From: an uncultured Armatimonadota bacterium
GTDB lineage: Bacteria > Armatimonadota > UBA5829 > DTJY01
Assembly: GCA_937875395.1 (NCBI GenBank)
Contig: CALNCU010000057.1
Span: 1 to 9,104, forward strand
DNA length: 9,104 nt
Direction: 5' to 3'
Shown piece by piece: positions 1 to 6,190 of this stretch. The position numbers and the translations under genes are program-made. The notes below the pieces were generated by a model. That model had not been told where the DNA came from. It saw only the letters and a list, made by a program, of their open reading frames with translations, and did no database searches. Numbering within the stretch: the stretch's first letter is position 1; each line of letters opens with the position of its first letter.

Positions 1-1031
1 CCGCCGCCTGCAATATTGCCGGTCACGTAGCTTGCTGTTTGAAGCAGGCCGCCGGGGTTGTTCCTGAGATCAATGATTATGGCTTTGGCCCCTTTGCTGC
101 GGGCTTTTTTTATGCCGGCATCAAAGGCCTTTGCTGCTCCGGCATTGAACTGGGTGATTTTAATATATGCGGTATTCTTGTCAATAGTCTTTTCTACTAC
201 CGGAACCACCTGTGTCTCTTTGCAGGCTATCTTGGCTTTAACCGGTGCAGATGCGCCGGGACGATCTACGTTAACCGTTATCTCTCCGCTGGTTTTGGAT
301 GTAAGTATGCTCACCGCCTCAGAAAGCGGCATGCCTTCCTTAATTTTTTTTGCAGCGGCTTCAAAGGCTTTCTGATAGTCATATTCGCTTATCTCTTTGT
401 TGCGTACGCCTTTTTCCATTTTTATAAAGGATGCTTCCCGGAAAGGATCATAGGTTATAATCCACTTGCCGTTCAGATGTGTTACGGAATCGCCGGGTTT
501 AAGGCCGGCTTTCTCTGCCGGGCTCCCGGGCATTTGGGTTACAATAATCAGTTTTGTGATTTCGTTGCCGTCTGCTTTTTCTTTTTTCATTGCAAGGACG
601 GCGCCTATTCCGTGCAGACGCCCGCTTGCGGCATCATCAAGTTGCTTTTTCTCTTTTGGGTCCAGAAACCGGCTGTCTGTGTCTGCAAGGGAGTTTATCA
701 TCCCGCGTACCGCTCCGCGCGCCATCTCTGTCTCTTTCTGGCTGGTAATGGGCTCTACGTACTGGGTCTTGAGCAGCGCCAGAACATTGCTTACAAGTTG
801 CCGGTACTTGACGGGGCTCCGCAACATATCGTTTTGCGGTGTTATGGGGGCGCATTCCGGAGTCAGTTTAAGCAGCGCGCTCGCCTGTATAGAGTTTACG
901 TGCGTATTCTCTGCTGCTATAACATCCGGGCTCTCCTGCCATGACCGGAGTCTGGAACCCATTGAAAACGAGCCTATAGCCAGCCCCGCAATTATTAGCC
1001 AGCATCCCAGTTTCTTGCCGTTATTTGACAA
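1..1031 (-). CDS. S41 family C-terminal processing protease (CtpA-like), 3' end cut off by window
   Basis: Envelope serine protease of the tail-specific (CTP/Prc) family, which trims proteins from their C termini. Only the first 343 codons are in the window. From the TTG at 1031-1029 the protein has a short cytoplasmic head and a hydrophobic signal anchor (about residues 8-24). A helical cap region ends in a SLADTDSRFLDP motif (114-125). The PDZ domain spans roughly 137-258 (GIGAVL, GSPAEKAGLKPGDSV, then PLSEAV) and the start of the protease core shows YIKITQF and DLRNNPGG (321-328). The catalytic Ser and Lys would lie beyond the left edge, so activity cannot be judged. TTG is chosen because an AGGA lies 8 bases upstream and it supplies the membrane anchor; the in-frame ATG at 962 would lose it. 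The PDZ carries an insertion of about 40 residues between NGKW and PLSEAV. It starts 47 bases after the M23 gene and is probably co-transcribed. Family confidence is high. Confidence 0.93.
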   Translation of the reverse strand, partial: MSNNGKKLGCWLIIAGLAIGSFSMGSRLRSWQESPDVIAAENTHVNSIQASALLKLTPECAPITPQNDMLRSPVKYRQLVSNVLALLKTQYVEPITSQKETEMARGAVRGMINSLADTDSRFLDPKEKKQLDDAASGRLHGIGAVLAMKKEKADGNEITKLIIVTQMPGSPAEKAGLKPGDSVTHLNGKWIITYDPFREASFIKMEKGVRNKEISEYDYQKAFEAAAKKIKEGMPLSEAVSILTSKTSGEITVNVDRPGASAPVKAKIACKETQVVPVVEKTIDKNTAYIKITQFNAGAAKAFDAGIKKARSKGAKAIIIDLRNNPGGLLQTASYVTGNIAGG

Positions 1032-1078
1032 CTTGAATATCCTCGCTAGGTTATTTTACCGCTATTGTATCACAATCT

Positions 1079-2233
1079 TTAGAAAGGTTGCACAGGTGTT
1101 CCATTTCGCCTTACTTCAAAATGGCAGTGAGGCCCCGTACTCCATCCGGTACTGCCCACGGCGGCTATGGATTGGCCCTGGGTAACATTGCGCCCGTTGC
1201 CCACATAAAGCCTTGAACAGTGGCCGTAGACCGTGGTTACTCCGCCTCCGTGGTCTATTATTATAGTGTTTCCGTAGGCGCCCAGCCACCCTGAATATAT
1301 TACCACACCGCTTGCAGCAGCGCGGATAGCTGTGCCGTGCGCGCAGGCCAGGTCTACACCGGTATGCATTCTATGCTGTTTTAGTATGGGATGGAACCGC
1401 ATGCCGAAACGGTCTGTAATTCTTCCGTTTACGGGCATGATAAACTTTCCTTTCCATATTTTTTTGTAACGAGCCTTTCCCGTGCTGGTGCGCTGCATGC
1501 TGCGGATCATGGATTCTATCTGCCGGGAGTTAGCTGCCAGTTCTGCAAACTTTGCCTCATACATGGCGCGTTCCCGGTTTGCCTCACGGAGCAGGTTTGT
1601 CCGCTCTACCGTCTGCGCGTATGCTGTGCGGGTGAGCCCCGCCTGCCTGCGTTCCAACTCTGCCCTTACGCTCTCCTGCTGTTGCAGTACGGCCTTATGC
1701 CTTTCAACTTCTGCTTTGTCGCGCTTTATTGCTTCTACAAGTTGAAGATCGCTGTTAATCACGGCTTTAAGCATGTGCCCGCGGCAGAGGAGATCCCAGA
1801 AGTCTCCGGCTCCAAGAAGCACAGATGCATAGCTTACGTTGCCATGCTTGTATACGTCTGACAGCCGTTCGGAGAGCAGCTGGTTCCGTTCGTCCAGGCG
1901 CAATTGCACCTTGTTTAGCTCTGCCCTGGCTTTGGCAAGCCGCGTCCTGGTATCCCTTAGCTGCCTTTGCGTATCGTGCAGGTTTGCCCGGGTGACTTTT
2001 AAGCGGTCTGCTGCAACGGCTAGGCTTTGGGCAGCGCTCTTCTGCTTTTTTTTGGTATGCGCAAGCTTTTTCTGAATAGAGTCTATGCTTCGGGCAACAT
2101 TTGCAAGCCTTTGCATAAGCTGCTGCCTGGATGATTTGCGCTGCTTTGCCGCATGGCAGGGGTCCGCCACCCACATGGTGGCAAAAATGCATGCGGCTAA
2201 TATTAGACATATTGGCCTTGTAATTTTTATCAC
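1079..2233 (-). CDS. Murein hydrolase activator / M23 peptidase with coiled coil (EnvC/LytM type)
   Basis: Secreted peptidoglycan hydrolase or hydrolase activator of 384 aa. A signal peptide covers about residues 1-28 (basic start, hydrophobic core, cleavage likely after CHA). Residues 30-250 are long charged helices rich in K/R/E/Q, typical of the EnvC/PcsB coiled coil that docks on FtsX. The LytM (M23) domain follows at about 262-384. The zinc ligands look intact: H290 and D294 in HTGVD, and H371 in HCH, with H338 (YGHC) and H369 as catalytic histidines. It may therefore be an active endopeptidase rather than a degenerate activator like E. coli EnvC. The start is GTG at 2233-2231 with AAAGGA 7 bases upstream; an in-frame TAA at the repeat junction just upstream rules out a longer protein. 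The start region is a perfect 40-bp tandem duplication. It lies downstream of ftsX (gap 170 bases) and upstream of the S41 protease, consistent with a septal wall-splitting module. Confidence 0.93.
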   Translation of the reverse strand: MIKITRPICLILAACIFATMWVADPCHAAKQRKSSRQQLMQRLANVARSIDSIQKKLAHTKKKQKSAAQSLAVAADRLKVTRANLHDTQRQLRDTRTRLAKARAELNKVQLRLDERNQLLSERLSDVYKHGNVSYASVLLGAGDFWDLLCRGHMLKAVINSDLQLVEAIKRDKAEVERHKAVLQQQESVRAELERRQAGLTRTAYAQTVERTNLLREANRERAMYEAKFAELAANSRQIESMIRSMQRTSTGKARYKKIWKGKFIMPVNGRITDRFGMRFHPILKQHRMHTGVDLACAHGTAIRAAASGVVIYSGWLGAYGNTIIIDHGGGVTTVYGHCSRLYVGNGRNVTQGQSIAAVGSTGWSTGPHCHFEVRRNGTPVQPF

Positions 2234-2290
2234 CTGATTTTCCTTTCGTTATTGGCCTTGTAATTTTTATCACCTGATTTTCCTTTCGTT
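2211..2290. repeat. Perfect 40-bp tandem direct repeat over the M23 gene start
   Basis: Two back-to-back identical 40-base units, 2211-2250 and 2251-2290, each beginning ATTGGCCTTG and ending TCCTTTCGTT on the plus strand. The unit contains, on the minus strand, the AAAGGA ribosome binding site, the GTG start codon and the first codons (MIKITRP) of the M23 gene. Because 40 is not a multiple of three, the outer copy starts in a different frame from the gene. The identity of the copies argues for a recent duplication, a slippage event, or an assembly artefact. Confidence 0.97.
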
Positions 2291-2403
2291 CAGGTGGGCA
2301 TCTGCGGGGAGGCTGGGAGTATGCAGCCCTAGACGGAGGATATGCAATTTCCCGGGGCTATCTGCTCTTCCGCATCTTTCCTCCCGTATCTGCTACGGCT
2401 CTT
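2291..2403. other. Spacer between ftsX and the M23 gene with a 5-codon mini-ORF
   Basis: This non-coding stretch is unusually long for an otherwise tight cluster. On the minus strand a strong GGGAGG sits just before ATG at 2375-2373, which opens only five codons (MRKSR) before a TAG. The GGAGGA of that site can pair with a TCCTCC about 40 bases downstream, so a local hairpin over it is possible. There is no clear terminator (no stem followed by a U run). Whether this is a leader peptide, a decayed gene start or chance cannot be told from sequence. Confidence 0.4.
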
Positions 2404-3285
2404 TTATGCTTTGAGGAAACGTCTTACAGATATTATGCTGCTCATCATCCCAAGCAGGCTTCCCATCAGGATTATGCATCCAAAGAACTGCACCGGGTCT
2501 GTGTTGCTTGTAAACTGGCTTAGGAGCGGCATTATTCTTACGGCTGTCTGAGATACATAGCGCGCGCCAAAATAGACAAGTATGCAGGCTATTCCTCCGC
2601 CTATTGTGCCAAGAATGGTACCTTCAAGGACAAACGGCATCCGTATAAACCAGTTGGTAGCGCCCACCAGTTGCATTATTCTTATCTCCCGGCGCCTTGC
2701 ATATACGGTCATTCTTATGGTATTGCCCACAATAAAGGCTGTTACAAGGAAGAGCAGCCCCACGGCAATCCCGCCTATAAGCTTTATCAGGTTGGTGAGA
2801 CGCATAACCTGCTCTACTTCTCTGCTGGCTTCGTTTACTTCGTCTATGCCATCCATCCTGCGGATGCCGGCTGCAACGGCGGCGGTGGATGCCGGGTCAT
2901 CCGTGGTTACTCTGAATGTATGCGGGAGCGGATTATGCTTTACGCCGGTAAGGTCTATACTGCCGCTCATATCCCGCCTGAACTCCAGCCAGGCTTCATC
3001 TGCAGTTACCAGTTGCACGTCTTTGACATGAGAGAGCGTCCTGATCTTTTCATCCAGCTCTTTTACGGCGCTCTCTGCGCTGCCTTTTTTTACAAATGCT
3101 GCAACTTCAAACTTTTGGAGTTGCGTCTTTGCGGTGTTGTTAAGGCCAAGGATAAGAAGGGCGAACCCTCCCAGTACTGCCAGAGTTAACCCCACGGTTG
3201 TGATGGATGCCAGCGACATGAGGGCATTCCGCTTTATTCCAACAAAGGATTCTGCAGAGGCAAATTCAAGACTTCGCAAGCTCAT
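2404..3285 (-). CDS. ftsX: Cell division ABC transporter permease FtsX
   Basis: Membrane subunit of the FtsEX complex, which transmits cytoplasmic ATP hydrolysis to a periplasmic peptidoglycan hydrolase. At 293 aa it has normal length and the family topology: TM1 about 26-48, an extracellular loop about 50-165, then TM2 168-189, TM3 217-240 and TM4 265-286. The conserved cytoplasmic stretch after TM2 (YARRREIRIMQLVGAT, 195-210) and the C-terminal SVRRFLKA are typical FtsX features. ATG at 3285-3283 is preceded by AGGAAGG at 8 bases. The gene begins inside the last codons of ftsE (20-base overlap), implying translational coupling and balanced subunits. Its large loop should bind the coiled coil of the next gene's product, the M23 protein; this partner assignment is inferred from gene order and family knowledge. 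Confidence 0.96.
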   Translation of the reverse strand: MSLRSLEFASAESFVGIKRNALMSLASITTVGLTLAVLGGFALLILGLNNTAKTQLQKFEVAAFVKKGSAESAVKELDEKIRTLSHVKDVQLVTADEAWLEFRRDMSGSIDLTGVKHNPLPHTFRVTTDDPASTAAVAAGIRRMDGIDEVNEASREVEQVMRLTNLIKLIGGIAVGLLFLVTAFIVGNTIRMTVYARRREIRIMQLVGATNWFIRMPFVLEGTILGTIGGGIACILVYFGARYVSQTAVRIMPLLSQFTSNTDPVQFFGCIILMGSLLGMMSSIISVRRFLKA

Positions 3286-3958
3286 GGTATGTGCCTTCCT
3301 TTACATCCCGCTTGATCACCCCGTTCTCTATTGCTATAACGCGGGTGTGCATCCTGTCTACTATATGCTGGTCATGGCTTGCCACAATCACGGTGGTTCC
3401 TCTTATGTTTATTCTTTCAAGGGTACGCGTGATCTCCCAGGATGTGTCGGGGTCCAGGGTACCGGTAGGCTCATCGGCAATAAGTATCTGCGGATTGTTT
3501 ATTATGGCGCGGGCAACGGAGACTCTCTGCTGCTCGCCGCCGGAGAGTTCGTGAGGGTAGGCATCTGCTCTATCTGCAAGGCCCACAAGATCAAGCGATT
3601 CTATTACGCGGCTCATGATCTCTTTTCTGGGAGCGCCTGTAACAAAGAGGGCAAATGCAATATTCTCTGCTGCAGTCTTTTGCGGCAGCAGCCGATAATC
3701 CTGAAATACCACGCCTATGGCGCGCCGCAGGCGCGGAACGGCGCCGCCCCGCATTTTAGAGAGGTCTTTCCCTGCAACGCATACCTCTCCGCTGGTGGGG
3801 CGTTCTTCACGGTTTACCAGCCTGAGAAGCGTTGACTTGCCACTTCCCGTGGGGCCAACAACAAAGACAAACTCGCCTTTTTCTATCTGCAGGTTAATAT
3901 TACGAAGAGCCTGTATACAATTAGGATATATTACCGATACGTTTCTATATTCAATCAT
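3266..3958 (-). CDS. ftsE: Cell division ATP-binding protein FtsE
   Basis: Cytoplasmic ATPase of FtsEX, 230 aa, full length. All ABC motifs are present in order: Walker A GPTGSGKST (35-43), Q-loop Q86, signature LSGGEQQR (138-145), Walker B ILIADEP (158-164) with catalytic E163, D-loop region GTLDPD (166-171) and H-loop H195. The N-terminal MIEYRNVSVIYPN and the block GEFVFVVGPTGSGKST are characteristic of FtsE rather than LolD or MacB relatives, and the following ftsX confirms this. The position usually occupied by Asn (GNLD) is Thr here, a mild variant. The ATG at 3958-3956 opens the protein at the usual position, but I see no strong Shine-Dalgarno in front of it, so initiation may be weaker or the leader is unusual. 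It is the first gene of the four-gene minus-strand cluster, with a promoter about 40 bases upstream. Confidence 0.97.
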   Translation of the reverse strand: MIEYRNVSVIYPNCIQALRNINLQIEKGEFVFVVGPTGSGKSTLLRLVNREERPTSGEVCVAGKDLSKMRGGAVPRLRRAIGVVFQDYRLLPQKTAAENIAFALFVTGAPRKEIMSRVIESLDLVGLADRADAYPHELSGGEQQRVSVARAIINNPQILIADEPTGTLDPDTSWEITRTLERINIRGTTVIVASHDQHIVDRMHTRVIAIENGVIKRDVKEGTYHELAKS

Positions 3959-4000
3959 GAAATATAACCGGTTACGCTTATACTTTTACAAACCTGTGCC

Positions 4001-4029
4001 AGTATATCAGAAGGGCTTGAAGATTTCAA
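4001..4029 (-). promoter_or_regulatory. Sigma-70-type promoter for the ftsE cluster
   Basis: On the minus strand, TTGAAA (4029-4024) and TATACT (4006-4001) are separated by exactly 17 bases, a near-consensus housekeeping promoter. Transcription would start near 3994, giving a leader of about 35 nt before ftsE. It is the only good candidate upstream of the four-gene minus-strand cluster. Confidence 0.7.
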
Positions 4030-4063
4030 GGGCGCCTGAACGGGTTGCACGCTTACAAAATGC

Positions 4064-4093
4064 TTGACTCAACTATGCAAAAAAGGCTATTAT
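4064..4093 (+). promoter_or_regulatory. Sigma-70-type promoter for the pseudopilin-like gene
   Basis: TTGACT (4064-4069) and TATTAT (4088-4093) with an 18-base spacer lie upstream of the gene at 4152. The -35 box is 35 bases from that of the divergent ftsE promoter, so the two RNA polymerase footprints nearly abut back to back. The implied leader is about 50 nt and includes the GAGAGGA site. Confidence 0.65.
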
Positions 4094-4151
4094 AAATTTA
4101 TAAATTCAGCTTTCATCGGCTTTTTTACCGTTAGAGAGGATTCAACCCCTT

Positions 4152-4718
4152 ATGTCTGTTGAAGAGATGCCCCCCGCCGAACCCGGCGCAAAAGGGAGAT
4201 CAGGCTGCCTTAGAGCCGCAAGTATCTCATGCCTGTCTGTTCTTGTGGCTATAGCGGCTATTACGGTCTGGACCTACTTTCTGGTTACTCAAAACCCGGT
4301 TTACCGACATGCCTACAACCAGGCGGTGCTGGTGGCGGAGTGCCAACTGCATCTTCAGGATAGATCCTCCGGTGTTGATATAGGCGATGCTCTGGAAAGA
4401 TACGCCCGGCGCAACGGCAAATATCCATCCAGCCTGGATGATCTGTACCCTGATTTTCTTGATAACCGAGACTTGCTGCGCTGCCCGGCGGATAAAGGTT
4501 CCAAAGGCGCATCTAGCTATAAGTATACCCGCCCCGCCATGGACGCGCCCGATGATACGCCGGTGGTAATCTGCCGGAACCACCCGGTGCTCCGCGGGCA
4601 GGAGCCATGGATGCTCACCCTATACAAAAACGGAAGGGTAATCATACGTCCCGGCCAGGTTAAACCGGAACTCAAAGCCCCTTCCACCACATCAAAGATG
4701 CACCGGCAGCCCGCTTAA
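4152..4718 (+). CDS. Membrane-anchored protein with pseudopilin-like (GspG-like) extracytoplasmic domain
   Basis: A 188-aa protein of unknown function. A soluble N-terminal stretch of about 24 residues (rich in Pro, Glu and Gly) is followed by one transmembrane segment (about 25-46) and an outside domain. Within that domain, residues 79-114 (DALERYARRNGKYPSSLDDL, then PDFL and LRCPADKG) match the pattern of type II secretion pseudopilin headpieces: a helix, NGxYP, then a CPAD cysteine loop. The second half ends in a strand-like LTLYKNGRVIIRPG. There is no prepilin peptidase site (no GFTLxE) before the membrane segment, so it is probably not assembled into a pilus; it looks like a pseudopilin fold on a plain signal anchor. 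GAGAGGA lies 11 bases before the ATG. It has its own promoter and stands alone between ftsE and purA, with no secretion genes nearby. The coding call is solid; function is unknown. Confidence 0.82.
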   Translation: MSVEEMPPAEPGAKGRSGCLRAASISCLSVLVAIAAITVWTYFLVTQNPVYRHAYNQAVLVAECQLHLQDRSSGVDIGDALERYARRNGKYPSSLDDLYPDFLDNRDLLRCPADKGSKGASSYKYTRPAMDAPDDTPVVICRNHPVLRGQEPWMLTLYKNGRVIIRPGQVKPELKAPSTTSKMHRQPA

Positions 4719-4728
4719 CCGGCAGCCC
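4702..4728. repeat. 11-bp direct repeat straddling the pseudopilin-like gene's stop
   Basis: ACCGGCAGCCC occurs at 4702-4712 and 4718-4728, with the TAA stop codon at 4716-4718 between the copies. It looks like a small local duplication of the gene's 3' end. No function is evident. Confidence 0.7.
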
Positions 4729-4742
4729 AAAAGCCTGCTGAT

Positions 4743-4771
4743 TTGACATACAGCCCTGAATCTGGTATACT
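4743..4771 (+). promoter_or_regulatory. Strong sigma-70 promoter for purA
   Basis: TTGACA (4743-4748, perfect consensus), a 17-base spacer, and TATACT (4766-4771) preceded by TGG, an extended -10. This is the best promoter in the window. Transcription would begin near 4778, giving purA an untranslated leader of about 115 nt. Confidence 0.85.
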
Positions 4772-4791
4772 CACACCGTTTGGATGCTTAG

Positions 4792-4820
4792 AAGTGGATG
4801 GCGTACAGGGCTATCCACTT
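4792..4820 (+). promoter_or_regulatory. Hairpin in the purA leader
   Basis: An 11-bp stem with one G-U wobble: AAGTGGATGGC (4792-4802) pairs with GCTATCCACTT (4810-4820) across a 7-base loop. It begins about 14 bases after the predicted transcription start. The stem is followed by TGCTTGTTTAAG, a poor U tract, so it is at best a weak terminator; it could instead stabilise the mRNA or bind a regulator. I do not recognise it as a known purine or PRPP/ppGpp riboswitch. Confidence 0.6.
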
Positions 4821-4893
4821 TGCTTGTTTAAGGGTTAATTCCCCGCAAAATCTTCCGCGCATCTGCTAATTATTGAGAGGATGAATAACTAAA

Positions 4894-6168
4894 ATGGCCA
4901 ATACTATCGTCGTCGGAGCCCAGTGGGGCGATGAAGCAAAGGGCAAGATTGTTGACTTCCTTGCTGCCGACGCAGATATCGTAGTCAGATATAACGGTGG
5001 AAACAACGCCGGCCACACCGTGGTTGTGGGCGGCGAGACATACAAGCTTCACCTTATCCCCTGCGGGATACTCTATCCGGACACCATCTGCATTATAGGT
5101 GACGGCCAGGTGGTAGACCCCGGAGTACTGGTTGGCGAAATGGACGACCTTACATCCCGGGGCGCAAGCATAGAAGGGCTTAAAATCAGCCTTAACGCAC
5201 ATGTAATCATGCCGTATCACAGGCTGCTGGACGGGCTTGAAGAACGAAGAAAGGGCGGCAAGGCCATAGGCACCACCAACCGGGGAATAGGCCCGGCTTA
5301 TGCAGACAAGGCATCAAGGATAGGCATCCGGGTGGCAGAACTTATAGACCCGGACAGGTTCCGCGCCCGCCTTGCTGAGAATCTGGCCCTTAAAAACGAT
5401 ATACTCACAAAGGTATACGAAGTCCCGGCACTCTCTTTTGACGATATTCTGAATGAGTACCTTGGCTACGCAGAGAAGATAAGGCCGTACGTGGCAAACA
5501 CCAACTACATTGTCCACGAAGGAATTATGGCCGGCAAAGATGTACTCTTTGAGGGCGCGCAGGGCACCCTGCTTGATATAGACTACGGAACCTACCCGTA
5601 TGTCACATCATCCCACGTTGTTGCGGGCGGAGCGTGCCTGGGTACCGGAGTAGGGCCCATGGGCATAGACCGGGTGATAGGCATAGGCAAATCATACACC
5701 ACAAGAGTGGGCGCAGGCGTATTCCCCACGGAGCAGATAAACAAGGTGGGCGAGTACATAAGGGAGAAGGGGCACGAATACGGAACCACCACCGGCCGGG
5801 CAAGACGCTGCGGGTGGCTGGATGCCGTTGCCCTGCGGTATACCGTAATGGTAAACGGACTCTCAGAACTGGCGCTTACCCTTCTGGATGTGCTTGGCGG
5901 GCTTGATACCCTGAAGATCTGCCGCGCCTACATATGCAACGGAGAAGAGACAGATAAGCTCCCCGGGGACTGGGAGGCAGTAAACGACTGCACCCCTATC
6001 TACGATGAGCTTCCCGGCTGGACGGAGGATATCTCTACGATAAGAGATTTTGATGATCTCCCGGCAAACGCAAAGGCCTACGTAAGGCGCGTGGAGGAGC
6101 TGATAGGCGTGCCCGTAAGCATTATAAGCGTGGGGCCGCACAGGGAAGACACAATAATCCGGGATTAG
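4894..6168 (+). CDS. purA: Adenylosuccinate synthetase
   Basis: Cytoplasmic enzyme joining IMP and aspartate with GTP to give adenylosuccinate, the first step from IMP to AMP. It is 424 aa, normal family length. Family motifs in order: GAQWGDEAKGK (8-18) with catalytic D13, NGGNNAGHT (34-42) with catalytic H41, GTTNRGIGPAY (126-136), SRIGIR (141-146), the IMP-binding QGTLLDIDYGTYPYVTSS (223-240), TTRVGAGVFPTE (269-280), GTTTGRARRCGW (297-308), and LDVLGG (331-336), followed by the C-terminal ISVGPHREDTI. The first phosphate loop reads GDEAKGK instead of the commoner GDEGKGK. The ATG at 4894 gives the expected N terminus; AGAGGA lies 12 bases upstream, a somewhat long spacing. Between them ATG-AAT-AAC-TAA forms a three-codon ORF ending one base before the purA start. 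It is monocistronic, with its own promoter and terminator. Confidence 0.98.
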   Translation: MANTIVVGAQWGDEAKGKIVDFLAADADIVVRYNGGNNAGHTVVVGGETYKLHLIPCGILYPDTICIIGDGQVVDPGVLVGEMDDLTSRGASIEGLKISLNAHVIMPYHRLLDGLEERRKGGKAIGTTNRGIGPAYADKASRIGIRVAELIDPDRFRARLAENLALKNDILTKVYEVPALSFDDILNEYLGYAEKIRPYVANTNYIVHEGIMAGKDVLFEGAQGTLLDIDYGTYPYVTSSHVVAGGACLGTGVGPMGIDRVIGIGKSYTTRVGAGVFPTEQINKVGEYIREKGHEYGTTTGRARRCGWLDAVALRYTVMVNGLSELALTLLDVLGGLDTLKICRAYICNGEETDKLPGDWEAVNDCTPIYDELPGWTEDISTIRDFDDLPANAKAYVRRVEELIGVPVSIISVGPHREDTIIRD

Positions 6169-6190
6169 TTACCGGAACATATAAGAACAC

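Noticed and set aside
39..944. Long open frame (301 codons) on the plus strand
   Set aside because: It lies antisense to the S41 protease, whose minus-strand frame shows clear signal anchor, PDZ and core motifs. The plus-strand translation is Cys/Phe/Tyr-rich with no recognisable domain, as expected for a shadow frame.
1040..1078. TACAAT-like -10 element before the S41 protease gene
   Set aside because: No acceptable -35 box at 16-18 bases; the gene is close behind the M23 stop and is more simply explained by read-through.
1391..1861. Plus-strand open frame of 156 codons
   Set aside because: Antisense to the M23 hydrolase gene; Cys-rich, low-complexity translation and no ribosome site.
2342..2551. 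Plus-strand ATG after a GGAGG in the ftsX-M23 spacer (69 codons)
   Set aside because: The spacing from GGAGG to ATG is only about two bases, and the frame runs antisense into the ftsX 3' end without family features.
3134..3835. Plus-strand open frame of 233 codons
   Set aside because: Antisense to ftsE and ftsX, both of which are certain; the product has no domain features.
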